A stretch of DNA of 64,000 nucleotides. Source: DATARH01 sp963847345 (GTDB taxonomy: Bacteria > Pseudomonadota > Alphaproteobacteria > ATCC43930 > CGMCC-115725). The stretch spans positions 186,001 to 250,000 of the forward strand of contig CAWJZU010000015.1 in NCBI GenBank assembly GCA_963847345.1, in the 5' to 3' direction. The position numbers and the translations under genes are program-made. The notes under the pieces were generated by a model, which was given only the letters and a program-made list of their open reading frames with translations, was not told the origin of the DNA and ran no database searches. Shown here one piece after another: positions 1 to 9,302 of this stretch (positions within the stretch are counted from its first letter, which is position 1; every line of letters starts with the position of its first letter).

Positions 1-2
1 GC

Positions 3-236
3 GCCACCACGGTCAATCGCGGCCTAACGGTGGCTCAGCCGGCCGATTTGGCGGCGCCGCGTCCGGTTGGGTTGGCGGCCGGCCAGCCCGCGGCGGCCGC
101 AGTCGACCGGTACCTGACCGATAAGGTCGTCCTGCCCGCGGCGGCAAACATCGGACCGATCGCGGCGGCCCCTGCCGTTCTACTGCCGGCCGCCCCCGCC
201 GAAGCCGGCTCCGGCGGCGCCGGCGCGCAGCCATGA
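3..236 (+). CDS. cpaD: C-terminal end of CpaD-like pilus biogenesis protein (partial)
   Basis: An open frame runs in from the left edge and stops at a TGA that overlaps the ATG of cpaE. The visible 77 residues contain NRGLTVAQPADLAAPRP, matching the usual CpaD tail in which an 'NLxxMVxxPxDLxxPR' segment precedes a short variable end. CpaD is an outer-membrane-associated lipoprotein of the Tad/Flp pilus secretin complex. The last 40 residues are rich in Ala and Pro and longer than I would expect for CpaD. The call rests on this one motif and on the operon position directly before cpaE. The N-terminus lies outside the window. Confidence 0.65.
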   Translation, partial: ATTVNRGLTVAQPADLAAPRPVGLAAGQPAAAAVDRYLTDKVVLPAAANIGPIAAAPAVLLPAAPAEAGSGGAGAQP

Positions 237-1441
237 CAGCAGCAACGGCCGCGACCGCTCCAGCCGACACGATCACGCCCGCTCGCGCCGGGGTCTTGGC
301 GGTCCTGCCGGATCAGCAGACGCTCGATCGCATCCGCGACATGTTCCAGGACCTGCAGATCGGCGACGAACTGCAGCTCGAACCGACCTTCGACGCTGCC
401 CTTGGACGAATACGCGAGGGCGCCGCGCCGCGCGTTCTGCTGATCGACCTGTCCGCTTCGCCGGCGCCGTTCGCCGTGCTCGGCACCGCGCGAATGGCCG
501 GGGGCGCCGCGCTGAAAATCGTGGCCCTGGGAACGGTCAACGATGTCGGTCTGTACCGGGACCTGATCGCCGCCGGCGCCTCCGATTATCTGGTTAAGCC
601 GGTCAGCCGCGAGGCGCTCGCTTCGGCTCTCGACCGCGACGACGGCGCGAAGGGGGCGGCGGGAGGCTGGCTTGGGCAAATTATCGCTTTTGTCGGCAGT
701 CGCGGCGGGGTCGGAACGACAACGGCGGCGGTCGCCTGCGCCTGGATCCTCGCGCAACAGCAAGAAGCGCCGACGGTCCTACTCGATCTCGATCTGCATT
801 TCGGCACGGTTGCGCTGAAGCTCGACGTCGAGCCGGGCAATGGCCTGTGCGAGGCGTTGGAGCAGCCCTCGCGCATCGATGCGCTGTTTGTCGACCGCGC
901 TACGGTCAAAATCAACGAGAAGCTGCGAGTCCTAGCGGCGGAGGCATCGGTCGCCGAGACGCTGATTGTCGATGCCGGTGCGATCGACGCGCTGATCTAC
1001 GAGCTGCATCGGAAATTCGCCTGGGTTGTCGTCGATCTGCCGCGCTGGGTGACCCCGACGCAGCGCGTCGTTCTCGGCGCCGCCAACCATGTCGTCATCG
1101 TCTGCGAGCGCAGTTTGGACGGGTTGCGCGATACGGTCCGCCTGCAAGCCTTCCTGCGCGAGCACGCGCCGCAGTGCCAGGTCGTGCTGGTCGACTCGGG
1201 CGCCGCCGCCGAGCGCGCCGGGATCGGCAAGGCCGAGTTCGAAAAAGCGGTCGGCAAGCCGTTCGACGCCACGCTGTCGCATGACGTGAAATCGGCCGCC
1301 GCTGCGACCAACGCCGGCCAGCCCGTTTCGCTCGCCGCGCCGCGCAGCGCGCTCGCGCGTGACGCCGAACGGATCGCCGCCGCCTTGCGCGGCCCCGGCG
1401 CGCGGCAAAAACGCAAGATCTTCGGCTTGACGATCGGCTAA
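233..1441 (+). CDS. cpaE: Pilus assembly protein CpaE/TadZ
   Basis: This is the 402-residue CpaE/TadZ polar-localisation factor of the Tad (type IVc, Flp) pilus. Residues about 20-130 form an atypical receiver-like domain with a DYLVKP segment near residue 118. Residues 148-400 are a ParA/MinD-like ATPase fold. The deviant Walker A reads SRGGVGTTT (about 156-164), so the usual second lysine is replaced, as is common in CpaE. DLDLHFG follows as the switch region. The start ATG overlaps the cpaD stop, indicating translational coupling. TadZ places the secretion ATPase complex in the cell; it is cytoplasmic and binds the inner membrane machinery. Confidence 0.93.
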   Translation: MTAATAATAPADTITPARAGVLAVLPDQQTLDRIRDMFQDLQIGDELQLEPTFDAALGRIREGAAPRVLLIDLSASPAPFAVLGTARMAGGAALKIVALGTVNDVGLYRDLIAAGASDYLVKPVSREALASALDRDDGAKGAAGGWLGQIIAFVGSRGGVGTTTAAVACAWILAQQQEAPTVLLDLDLHFGTVALKLDVEPGNGLCEALEQPSRIDALFVDRATVKINEKLRVLAAEASVAETLIVDAGAIDALIYELHRKFAWVVVDLPRWVTPTQRVVLGAANHVVIVCERSLDGLRDTVRLQAFLREHAPQCQVVLVDSGAAAERAGIGKAEFEKAVGKPFDATLSHDVKSAAAATNAGQPVSLAAPRSALARDAERIAAALRGPGARQKRKIFGLTIG

Positions 1442-1459
1442 TCGAAGGTACCGAACGCG

Positions 1460-3127
1460 ATGGTGGCGATGTTTGGGCGAACGCGCCCGGAGGGCGGGCT
1501 GGAGGCGCGCATCGCCGGGTTGTCCGGGCGTCAGGCGACGCTCGACGGGAGCGGCGAGCCTCGCCAGAAGCGGCCGGTGGAGAGACCCGCCACGCCCTCG
1601 CCGGCCAAGGAAATCTTGTCGATCGAGGACGGGTTGGCGCGGGCGCGCGACGAACTTACCGCGCGCCTTGAGGCAGAGATCCGCCCGGAACGGCGGGCGC
1701 TACTAAGCCGCGGCGACCTGGCCAATATGGTCGAGGCGGCGGTGCAGGCCTATTGGGTCCGGCATGCGATCGACGCCGGCGGCGGGGCGCGGCGCGATCT
1801 CGTCGCCGAGATCATGCAGCGCCTCGCGGCTCCGGGCGACGGCGAGGGGGAAACGCGACGGGGGGCGCACAGAGCGGCCGTCGAGGCGGCGAAGGCGCAG
1901 ATTCAACCGCTGATCCTCGAACACATGGATATTGCGGCGGCGGCCGAAATGCCGCGTCCGGCCTTCGAGACGCAGCTGGCCGGCTGGGTCCAGGAACTGC
2001 TCGCCGAGAGCAGGATACAGCTGAACTACGTCGAGCAGCGCGAACTAATCGAATTGCTGGTCGCGGACATGCTTGGGCTCGGGCCGCTCGAGCCGCTGCT
2101 CGCGGACGAGAGCGTCACCGACATCATGGTCAACGGCCCGAAGCAGGTCTACGTCGAACGCCGCGGCAAGCTCGAACTGAGCGACGTTGCGTTTCGCGAC
2201 AATCAGCACCTGATGAACATTTGCAGCAAGATCGTGACCCGGGTCGGCCGCCGGATCGACGAGTCGAGCCCGCTCGTCGATGCGCGCCTGCCCGACGGCA
2301 GCCGCGTCAACATCATCATTCCGCCGCTGGCGATCGACGGCGCGGCGATCTCGATCCGCAAATTTTCGAAGAAATCGATCACGCTCGACACGATGGCGGC
2401 GAACGGGAACGTCTCGCCGGCAATGGCGACGGTGTTGAAGATCGCGTCGCGCTGTCGGCTCAACATCCTGGTTTCGGGCGGCACCGGGTCGGGAAAGACG
2501 ACGCTGTTGAACGCGCTGTCGCGCATGATCGATCGCGCCGAACGGGTCGTGACGATCGAGGACGCCGCCGAGCTGCAGCTGCAGCAACCGCATGTCGTCC
2601 GTCTCGAAACGCGCAGCGCCAATCTCGAGGGCACCGGCGAAATCACGATGCGGGGCTTGTTGAAGAACGCGCTGCGCATGCGTCCGGACCGCATCATCAT
2701 CGGCGAGTGCCGCGGCGAGGAGGCGCTCGACATGCTGCAGGCGATGAACACCGGTCACGACGGCTCGATGAGCACGATCCACGCGAACAACCCGCGCGAG
2801 GCGCTGACCCGGCTTGAAAACATGATCGGGATGACGGGTATCAATCTGCCCTCGAAGGCGACGCGGACGCAGATCGCCTCGGCGGTCCATCTGATCTGCC
2901 AGGTGAACCGCATGCGCGACGGTCAGCGCCGTGTCACTCAGGTCACCGAAGTGGTCGGAATGGAGGGCGACGTCATCACGACCCAGGATCTGTTCGCGTA
3001 TCAGTATGAGGGCGAAAGCGCCGACGGAAGCCTGCGGGGCACGTTTCAGTCAAGCGGCATCCGGCCGGCATTTCTGCCGCGGGCTCAGTATTACGGCCTC
3101 GAACGCACCCTGATCGAGGCGATCTGA
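1460..3127 (+). CDS. cpaF: Pilus assembly ATPase CpaF/TadA
   Basis: A 555-residue secretion ATPase of the VirB11/TadA branch, which powers assembly of Flp pilin. The N-terminal 100 residues are a variable, charged region. The all-helical N1 segment and N-terminal domain follow, and then the RecA-like domain. Walker A is GGTGSGKTT (about residues 339-347). The Walker B/His-box region includes IIIGECRGEEALDML and GSMSTIHANNPREAL. The gene lies 18 bp after cpaE and 2 bp before tadB, as expected for one operon. All signature motifs are intact, so it should be functional. Length is slightly above the typical 450-500 because of the N-terminal extension. Confidence 0.96.
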   Translation: MVAMFGRTRPEGGLEARIAGLSGRQATLDGSGEPRQKRPVERPATPSPAKEILSIEDGLARARDELTARLEAEIRPERRALLSRGDLANMVEAAVQAYWVRHAIDAGGGARRDLVAEIMQRLAAPGDGEGETRRGAHRAAVEAAKAQIQPLILEHMDIAAAAEMPRPAFETQLAGWVQELLAESRIQLNYVEQRELIELLVADMLGLGPLEPLLADESVTDIMVNGPKQVYVERRGKLELSDVAFRDNQHLMNICSKIVTRVGRRIDESSPLVDARLPDGSRVNIIIPPLAIDGAAISIRKFSKKSITLDTMAANGNVSPAMATVLKIASRCRLNILVSGGTGSGKTTLLNALSRMIDRAERVVTIEDAAELQLQQPHVVRLETRSANLEGTGEITMRGLLKNALRMRPDRIIIGECRGEEALDMLQAMNTGHDGSMSTIHANNPREALTRLENMIGMTGINLPSKATRTQIASAVHLICQVNRMRDGQRRVTQVTEVVGMEGDVITTQDLFAYQYEGESADGSLRGTFQSSGIRPAFLPRAQYYGLERTLIEAI

Positions 3128-3129
3128 TC

Positions 3130-4137
3130 ATGTCCGCCTTGCTCAACGATCCGATCGGCCGGATCTCGCTTTTCATTGGCGTAATGAGCGGCCTGACTCT
3201 GCTTCTGCTCGCGGCGGCGTTCACCGGTGGCGTGCCGCGGCAACTCAGGCGCCGCGTGGTGCAAGTGTCGGGGAGACAAGCCGCCGCGCGACAGGACACC
3301 GCGGCGCCGCTCGGTGCGGCCGCCCCACGGCCTTTGTCGCGCCGACGACGCGCCACCGGGATCGAACGCGTGCTGCGCTGGCTACCGCGCCGCGCCACGC
3401 TGGTGGAGCGGCTCGATAAAACCGGCCGCGGCTTTACGCTCGCCCAATACGCCGTCTGGACAATCGGCACCGTGCTCGGGGCGAGCGTATTGCTGGCCGC
3501 CGCCGCTGGCCTCAGCCCCATGGCGAGCTTGCTGTCGGGCATCGCGATCGGGCTGTTTCTTCCGCATTACATCGTTGGCCGCATGGGTCGCAAACGCGTC
3601 GCGCGCTTTATTGCATTGTTTCCGGAAGCAATCGACCTGATGGTCCGGGCGTTGCGCGCCGGCTTGCCGGTGACCGAGGCGATCATCAATGCCGGCCACG
3701 AAATCGGCGATCCGGTCGGCACCGAGCTGCGCGGCATCGAAGCCGGCATGATGGTTGGGCGCGATCTCGACAGTCTCTTGTGGGACATCGCCAAGCGGAT
3801 CACCGCGCCGGAGTTCCGTTTTCTGATCATCGCGCTCAACGTGCAGCGCGAGACCGGCGGCAATCTGGCCGAAACACTGAGCAATCTCTCGGAAGTATTG
3901 CGCCGCAGGCGGGCGATGCGGGCCAAGGCGCGGGCAATGGCGGCCGAAGCGCGCGCCAGCACGATGATCCTTGGTTCGCTGCCGATGTTCGTCGTCGCCG
4001 TCATGAGCTTCACCTCGCCGGCTTATATCGCGCCGCTGTACACCGATGTGCGCGGGATGCTGCTGGTTGGGCTGGCGATCCTGATGCTGGCCACCGGTAT
4101 CGGGATCATGGTCAAGATGGCGCGGTTCGAGATCTGA
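3130..4137 (+). CDS. tadB: Tad pilus inner-membrane platform protein TadB (CpaG)
   Basis: A 335-residue type II secretion F-domain protein. A first membrane segment lies near residues 15-37. A basic, Ala/Arg-rich linker follows to about residue 95. Two membrane segments lie near 105-145. The T2SSF cytoplasmic domain has the family-typical LMVRALRAGLPVTEAI and NVQRETGGNLAETLSNLSEV, and the final membrane helices are at 275-330. TadB and TadC form the inner-membrane platform that couples CpaF hydrolysis to pilin extrusion. It starts 2 bp after the cpaF stop and ends just before tadC. Confidence 0.94.
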   Translation: MSALLNDPIGRISLFIGVMSGLTLLLLAAAFTGGVPRQLRRRVVQVSGRQAAARQDTAAPLGAAAPRPLSRRRRATGIERVLRWLPRRATLVERLDKTGRGFTLAQYAVWTIGTVLGASVLLAAAAGLSPMASLLSGIAIGLFLPHYIVGRMGRKRVARFIALFPEAIDLMVRALRAGLPVTEAIINAGHEIGDPVGTELRGIEAGMMVGRDLDSLLWDIAKRITAPEFRFLIIALNVQRETGGNLAETLSNLSEVLRRRRAMRAKARAMAAEARASTMILGSLPMFVVAVMSFTSPAYIAPLYTDVRGMLLVGLAILMLATGIGIMVKMARFEI

Positions 4138-4154
4138 GCGCGGTCGGGGCCGCG

Positions 4155-5591
4155 ATGCTCAGCACCCGGGTCGACGATTTCCGGCTGGAAGACTGGCTGC
4201 CGTACTGGCTCAGCGTCGACGACCTGATCGCCGGTCTCGCTGCGCTGGCGGTTCTGGTCGCCTCCGTTGCCGTCTGGTACGCGCTGCGCGGGCGCGAGGC
4301 GTTCGACCGGCGTTTCGCCCGCATCGCGTTGCAGCGTGAAAGCCTGCGTGAGGCGGTTCTCGGCGAGCGGCCGCCGCGTCCGCGAATGACCGCGGCGAAT
4401 CTGATGAGCGCGGTCGTGGTGCGGCTCAATCTGCTGCGGTCGCAGCATGCGCAAGCGGCGCGCTCGCTGCTGGCGCGGGCCGGGATACGGTCGAACGAGG
4501 CGATGGTCCGCTACTTCTTCGCGCGGCTGTCAATGCCCTTCGCGCTTGGTCTCGGCATCCTGGTCGATGGGTCGGGGACGCAGTTGCTGCCGATACCGGA
4601 AAACCTGCGCACCCTCGCCGCGCTCGGCGGCGCCGTGCTCGGGTTTTACGCAGCGGACATCTACCTGAAGAATTTGGCCCAGAAGCGCTCGCACCAGCTC
4701 GGGCTGGGATTGCCGGACTCGCTCGATCTGCTCGTCATCTGCGCCGAAGCGGGTCTCAGCCTCGACGCGGCGCTGCTGCGGGTGTCACGCGAGCTCGAGA
4801 TGACCTGGCCCGAGCTCAGCGAGGAATTGGCGATCACCGCAGCCGAGCTGACCTATCTCCCCGAACGCAACGTAGCCTTCGAAAATCTTAACATGCGGAC
4901 CAACATGGCGTCGATCCGCGGCGTCGTGAACACGCTGCTGCAGACCGCGAAGTTCGGCACGCCGCTTGCCCAGTCGCTGCGCGTGCTGGCCGCCGAATTC
5001 CGCGAGGCGCGGATGACGCGCGCCGAGGAAAAGGCGGCACGGCTGCCGGCGTTGCTAACCGTGCCGATGATCCTGTTCATCCTGCCAACTCTGTTTATCG
5101 TCGTTCTTGGCCCGGCGGTCCTCAGCATGCTGGACACGTTCTCGGGTCGAGCGCGCGACAAACCGATGGAGGTCACGCAGACGGTGAGGCCCGAGGTGCC
5201 GCAGGATCTGCCGACGGCCGCCGTCATTGTCAAATACGTGCGGGGCCAGCCGGTCAAGACCACCGAGCGCCGCCCGCCGCCTTCGGAGGCTACGGTCGTG
5301 CCGGTCCACGTCTCGGTGCGCGCCGGCGATCTCGTCACAGTCGATGTCGATGCCCGCGCCTTGCGCGACGGCTCGCAGCTACGGCTTACCGTCGTGCCGG
5401 CCGGAAGTCCGGACAACCCGGCGCCGGCGATCCGCGATGGCGTCACAATCGCACCGGACCGGGTTCGCGTGTCGCTGCCGGCCACGGCGCCGGGACCGAA
5501 CGAAATCCGGCTCTATTATGTGGCGCCGTCCAGCCCGAAGCCGCTTGTCGCGGCGCGTGCCGCAGTGATGGTGACGGGCGCGGACAGTTGA
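4155..5591 (+). CDS. tadC: Tad pilus platform protein TadC (CpaH) with C-terminal extension
   Basis: The ATG at 4155 lies 17 bp after tadB and begins MLSTRVDDFRLEDWL. Residues 1-328 are a standard TadC: a membrane segment at 24-45, DSLDLLVICAEAGLSLDAAL near 190, NTLLQTAKFGTPLAQSL near 258, and closing helices around LPALLTVPMILFILPTLF. The frame then continues for about 150 more residues (roughly 329-478), rich in Val, Thr, Arg and Pro. It has alternating hydrophobic stretches suggestive of a beta-sandwich. TadC proteins normally end near 320 residues, so this is a fused extra domain. It would follow the last membrane helix; whether it faces periplasm or cytoplasm is not clear from the sequence. 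Confidence 0.9.
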   Translation: MLSTRVDDFRLEDWLPYWLSVDDLIAGLAALAVLVASVAVWYALRGREAFDRRFARIALQRESLREAVLGERPPRPRMTAANLMSAVVVRLNLLRSQHAQAARSLLARAGIRSNEAMVRYFFARLSMPFALGLGILVDGSGTQLLPIPENLRTLAALGGAVLGFYAADIYLKNLAQKRSHQLGLGLPDSLDLLVICAEAGLSLDAALLRVSRELEMTWPELSEELAITAAELTYLPERNVAFENLNMRTNMASIRGVVNTLLQTAKFGTPLAQSLRVLAAEFREARMTRAEEKAARLPALLTVPMILFILPTLFIVVLGPAVLSMLDTFSGRARDKPMEVTQTVRPEVPQDLPTAAVIVKYVRGQPVKTTERRPPPSEATVVPVHVSVRAGDLVTVDVDARALRDGSQLRLTVVPAGSPDNPAPAIRDGVTIAPDRVRVSLPATAPGPNEIRLYYVAPSSPKPLVAARAAVMVTGADS

Positions 5592-5611
5592 TCCGGGCCC
5601 ACCCCGAAATC

Positions 5612-5658
5612 GCGTAGGCGTGCGCAGAACAGCGGCTTTGCGCCCCTGCCGCCTACGC
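5612..5658. terminator. Inverted repeat between convergent tadC and LLM gene
   Basis: GCGTAGGC (5612-5619) is repeated inverted as GCCTACGC (5651-5658), spanning the gap between the converging tadC and monooxygenase genes and touching the latter's stop codon. The 31-nt loop is GC-rich and there is no T-run. A bidirectional terminator is possible but weakly supported. Confidence 0.25.
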
Positions 5659-6990
5659 CGCGCCGAGGGTCGTGCGGGGTCCAACCTCTTCCTGAATGCG
5701 CGGAAGGCCGAAATGGTCGCGCAATGTCGTGCCCTCATAATCGCGGCGGAACAGGCCGCGGCGCTGCAGTTCCGGCACGACCAGATCGACGAAATCGTCG
5801 AACGCACCGGGAAAATACGGCGGCAGGACATTATAGCCGTCGGCCGCACCCGCGACGAACCACTCTTCGAGCGTGTCGGCGATCGTCTCCGGCGTGCCGC
5901 ACACGACCCAGTGGCCGCGCGCTGCCGCAGTCAGGTTGTAGAGGTCGCGCAGCGTCATGTTCTCGCGCCTGGCACGCTCATAGAGCACGTTCGTGAAGGT
6001 GCGGCCGCCCTCGAACGATGGCGGCGGGGGCGGCACCGGACCGTCGAGCGGGTGGCCGGACACATCGTAGCCGATGCGGCTGGCGACGAGCACGGCGGCG
6101 TTCGTCGGAGTCAGCCAGCTCTGCAGTTTGGCCAGCTTCTCGCGCGCCTCGTCCCGGGTGCGGCCGATGATCGGCATCATGCCGGGCAGCACCGCGATCT
6201 CGTCGGGCGCCCGGCCGTATTTCGCCATCCGGCCCTTCAGGTCGGCATAGGCCTTCCTGGCGGGCTCCACCGCCTGCACCACCGAGAACACGACATCGGC
6301 GGTGCGCGCCGCCAGTTCGAGACCCGACGGCGAGCCGCCGGCCTCGATGATGACCGGGTGGCCCTGCGGGCAGCGCGCCATGTTCAGCGGACCCTTGACC
6401 TGGAAGAAGCGCCCCTTGTGGTTCAGCGGACGCACCTTGGCCGGCTCGATATAGCGGCCGGTCTTCTTGTCGGCGACGATCGCTCCATCTTCCCAGCAGT
6501 CCCACAGACCCTTGACGACATCGACGAACTCGTTAGCGCGCTCGTAGCGCAGCTCGTGTTCGAGGTGCTCGTCGCGGCCGAAGTTCAGCGCGACTTTCGG
6601 GTTGGCGGTCGTGACGACGTTCCAGGCGGCGCGCCCGTTACTGATGTGATCGATCGACCCGAAGGTGCGGGCGACATTGAATGGCTCCGAGAAACTGGTC
6701 GAGACCGTCGCGCCGAGGCCAATACGAGTTGTACAGGCGGCGAGCGCGGTGATCAGCGTCGTCGGCTCGAAGCGGCACAGGAACGACGGGTGGTCGCCTG
6801 GTTCCATCACCATCGAGTCGGAGATAAACAGCAGGTCGAACTTGCCGCGTTCGGCGGTACGGGCGATATCCTGGATGACCGGCAGCTGCATATGGCTGGT
6901 CGCGGCGCCCTCGTAGCGCCATCCCGCGGAATGGTTGCCGGTGCCGAGAACGAACACCCCGAGATGCATCTGCCGCTTCTTCGCGCTCAT
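5653..6990 (-). CDS. NtaA/SnaA/DszA-type FMN-dependent monooxygenase (LLM class)
   Basis: A 445-residue flavin-dependent monooxygenase of the bacterial luciferase superfamily, NtaA/SnaA/DszA group. These enzymes use FMNH2 supplied by a separate reductase to oxidise substrates such as aminopolycarboxylates, alkyl sulfur compounds or streptogramin precursors. Family landmarks include an early HLGVFVLGTGNHSAGWR, then GLGATVSTSFSEPFNVAR, and a GRAAWNVVTTANP segment that lines the flavin pocket. HPVIIEAGGSPSG and a C-terminal YNLTAAARGH-WVVCGTPE region follow. It is intact. It follows the MBL hydrolase on the same strand with a 74-bp gap and may be co-transcribed with it. The substrate cannot be read from the sequence. 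Confidence 0.85.
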   Translation of the reverse strand: MSAKKRQMHLGVFVLGTGNHSAGWRYEGAATSHMQLPVIQDIARTAERGKFDLLFISDSMVMEPGDHPSFLCRFEPTTLITALAACTTRIGLGATVSTSFSEPFNVARTFGSIDHISNGRAAWNVVTTANPKVALNFGRDEHLEHELRYERANEFVDVVKGLWDCWEDGAIVADKKTGRYIEPAKVRPLNHKGRFFQVKGPLNMARCPQGHPVIIEAGGSPSGLELAARTADVVFSVVQAVEPARKAYADLKGRMAKYGRAPDEIAVLPGMMPIIGRTRDEAREKLAKLQSWLTPTNAAVLVASRIGYDVSGHPLDGPVPPPPPSFEGGRTFTNVLYERARRENMTLRDLYNLTAAARGHWVVCGTPETIADTLEEWFVAGAADGYNVLPPYFPGAFDDFVDLVVPELQRRGLFRRDYEGTTLRDHFGLPRIQEEVGPRTTLGAA

Positions 6991-7064
6991 ATCGCTTTCC
7001 CGTCCGTTCTGACGCAGAGCAGGAACGAGTGTAGCTCGGCGCTCGGCCGATTGCAGCCGACAGG

Positions 7065-7899
7065 TTAAAGCGTCAGCACCATTCCCTCCCGCGCTACAAC
7101 CGTGCCGGGGCGGGTGCGGTCGGCCTCGGCTGCGATCCGGTCCATGAAGGCGTCGTCGTGCTCGGGGTCGTGGTGAAACAGGACCAGCGTCTTGACCTTC
7201 GCCGCATTGGCCAGGCGCACGCCTTCCTGCCAGGTCGAGTGCCCCCAGTTGCGGTGCGCCGGGTATTCCTCGTCTGTGTAGGTGCTGTCGTAGATCATCA
7301 AATCGGCGCGGTCGGCGAGGCGCAGCACGTTGCGGTCGAGCCGGCCCGGCTCGTGCTCGGTATCGGTGATGTAGACGAGGGCCTTGCCGTCGCCCTCGAG
7401 GCGGTAGCCGGTCGCGCGGTTCGGGTGGTTGAGGGGTCCGGTCAGCAGGCGCATGCCGGGGTAGGTGGGCAGCGAATCACCGGCCTCGAAATCGTTGAAT
7501 TCGAGCTTCGCGGTGAAGATGTCGATCGGAATCGGAAACAGCGGCGGCGACATCATCTTGCCGAGAATGGTCGCGATCCGCGTGATCCGGCTTCAAATGA
7601 CCGGCCCAGATGCGGATGCGGTTGCGCGCGTCGTAGCACGGCGCAAAGAACGGCAGGCCGTGGCAGTGGTCGAGATGCGTGTGCGTAAAAAACAAATCGA
7701 AATCATGCGCTTGGCCACTTTCTTTCAGGGCTTTGCCGAGCAGGCGCAACCCCGAGCCGCCGTCGAAGATGAACAGCTTTCCGTTGCAGCGGACCTCGAT
7801 GCACGAGGTATTGCCGCCGTAGCGCGACGTGTTCGGCCCCGGCGCCGCGATGCTGCCGCGCACGCCCCAGAACCGGACGTAGAACTCAGAATTGTGCAA
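7065..7899 (-). pseudogene. MBL-fold metallo-hydrolase, split by a frameshift
   Basis: Two adjoining frames on the minus strand together give one metallo-beta-lactamase-fold hydrolase of the FWGVRGSIA subgroup. The upstream part begins EFYVRFWGVRGSIAAPG and holds the zinc motif HTHLDHCHGLPFF. It ends in frame around WAGHLKPD. The downstream part resumes with ATILGKMMSPPLFPIP and carries YITDTEHEPG and LFHHDPEHDD, the remaining metal ligands. The switch lies near 7585-7600 and needs one inserted or lost base. I chose the TTG at 7899, which has a GGGAG about 8 bases upstream; an ATG at 7992 is an alternative that would add 31 atypical residues. All metal ligands are present across the two parts. 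Confidence 0.8.
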
Positions 7900-8093
7900 A
7901 AGGCGGCTCCCGCGCTTTGCGTCATCTCCTAGGATAACATGCGGACGCGGTATAATCGCAGTGTTCGTGTGGCGCCAATTCCATCCGCCCAATCGGCCGC
8001 CGCGGTGTTTACCCTAACGCGTTTACCCTAACCGGTTATTAACGATTTCCGGGTTATCGAATGCACCACCATCATCATCCCCCAGGTGGTGCA

Positions 8094-8393
8094 ATGATTC
8101 TCGATGCCGAGTACGCCCGGGCAGTCGCCCAGTTTATCAGCAAAAAAGGCGTGACGCGGTGCCCGACCGCGTGCGTCGTGCCCACTCGCGCCAGTGTCAG
8201 CGACGCCGATCGCGCCGCGCTGCGCAACCACGCGGAAACACGCGAGGCGGTGCGGCAAGCACGCCGGCGCGAATTCCACCAGATGATTTCGCCCCCGAGC
8301 GCCTCGCGGGACAGGTATGCAGATGATGCAAGTCTGCCCGTCACAGATCCGCCCGTCAGTGGCCCTCATAACGAGGCTTGCGTTTCTCCCTGA
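8094..8393 (+). CDS. Small conserved-looking protein of unknown function
   Basis: A 99-residue reading frame with natural-looking composition. It includes the segment AVAQFISKKGVTRCPTACV followed by a charged helix with many Ala, Arg and Glu (residues about 35-65). I recall similar short proteins ('...KGVTRCPTA...') annotated as hypothetical in alphaproteobacteria, but cannot check. The ATG at 8094 is preceded by AGGTGG at good spacing. An upstream ATG at 8061 in the same frame would add an odd run of five histidines and is less likely. The last 38 bp overlap the 3' end of the convergent enoyl-CoA hydratase gene. Nothing in it suggests a catalytic role; the single Cys-Pro pair is its most distinctive feature. 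Confidence 0.6.
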   Translation: MILDAEYARAVAQFISKKGVTRCPTACVVPTRASVSDADRAALRNHAETREAVRQARRREFHQMISPPSASRDRYADDASLPVTDPPVSGPHNEACVSP

Positions 8394-9092
8394 AGGCCCG
8401 CACCCCTTCCGCCGCGTCGGCGCTGTTGCGCACCGCTGCGAGTTCCGCCCCGAAACGGGCCGCCAATTCGGCTGGGCCGTGCGGCAGAACGTGCTCATTG
8501 ACGAAGCGTTTCATCGTCGCCAGCGCCAACGGCGCCAGATCGACCATCTTGAGGCCCAGCGCGACAGCCTCGTCGATCGCCGCGCCATTCGGCGCGATGC
8601 GGTTCGCCAGCCCGACTTCGTGGGCGCGCCGTGCGTCGATCGGTTCTCCGAGCAGCATGATTTCCATCGCGATCTTGTGCGGAATGCGCGCCGCGAGACC
8701 CGCGATCATGCCGCCGGTGATGCCGACCTTGCCCTCGGGATAGGAAAAACGGGCGTTTTCGGCCGCGACCAGCAGGTCGCACATCATTGCCATGACGAGC
8801 CCACCGCCGATGCACCAGCCGGAGACGGCGGCGATAACGGCTTCTCGGTCTTGATCCCGACCGTCGGTACGCAGCGCCACAGCTCCGGCAGGTCGGTGAC
8901 GTCGGCGCCTGACGAAAACGCGCGCTCGCCGGCCCCGGTCAGCACCGCGACGCGCTGCGCCGAGCGATCGAACTTGGCGAAGGCCTGCTGCAATTCGATC
9001 GCCACCGCCTTGTTGATCGCGTTCAGTTTTTCCGGCCGGTTGATTGCGATGACCGAAACAGGGCCGCGGGTTTCGATGGTGACGACACTCAT
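8356..9092 (-). pseudogene. Enoyl-CoA hydratase/isomerase family protein, frameshifted
   Basis: The N-terminal part starts MSVVTIETRGPVSVIAINRP and includes the oxyanion-hole segment RAFSSGADVTDL. The C-terminal part continues in another frame with VIAAVSGWCIGGGLVMAMMC, then PEGKVGITGGMIAGLA, and ends in a KRKPRYEGH tail typical of crotonases. The frames meet at about 8838-8842, where adding one G to CCGTT would restore Lys-Pro-Val-Ile. The join falls directly before the conserved GWCIGGG loop, so as written the product would be truncated and inactive. The intact family hydrates or isomerises acyl-CoA esters in fatty-acid or aromatic catabolism. Neighbours on either side are on mixed strands, so no operon is evident. 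Confidence 0.85.
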
Positions 9093-9302
9093 GCGAGCCT
9101 CCACAGGTTTGCGGCCCTGATCCTATCCGCCGCGTCGGCAAAATCGCCATAATCTCGCGGTATCCTCGCGGGCCGAGACGAATGCCGACCGGGGGCGGCG
9201 ACCCCGGCATTTCTTGTAGATTCCTTGCAGATATCAGCAAAAACAAGGGCCGACAGCCGCGCCGGGCCGGCTATACTGCCGCGGCGGTGCAGGAGTAAGG
9301 CG

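Noticed and set aside
5620..7068. A 482-residue plus-strand frame across the FMN monooxygenase
   Set aside because: The opposite strand encodes a clear LLM-family protein with all its blocks; the plus frame is repetitive Arg/Ala sequence.
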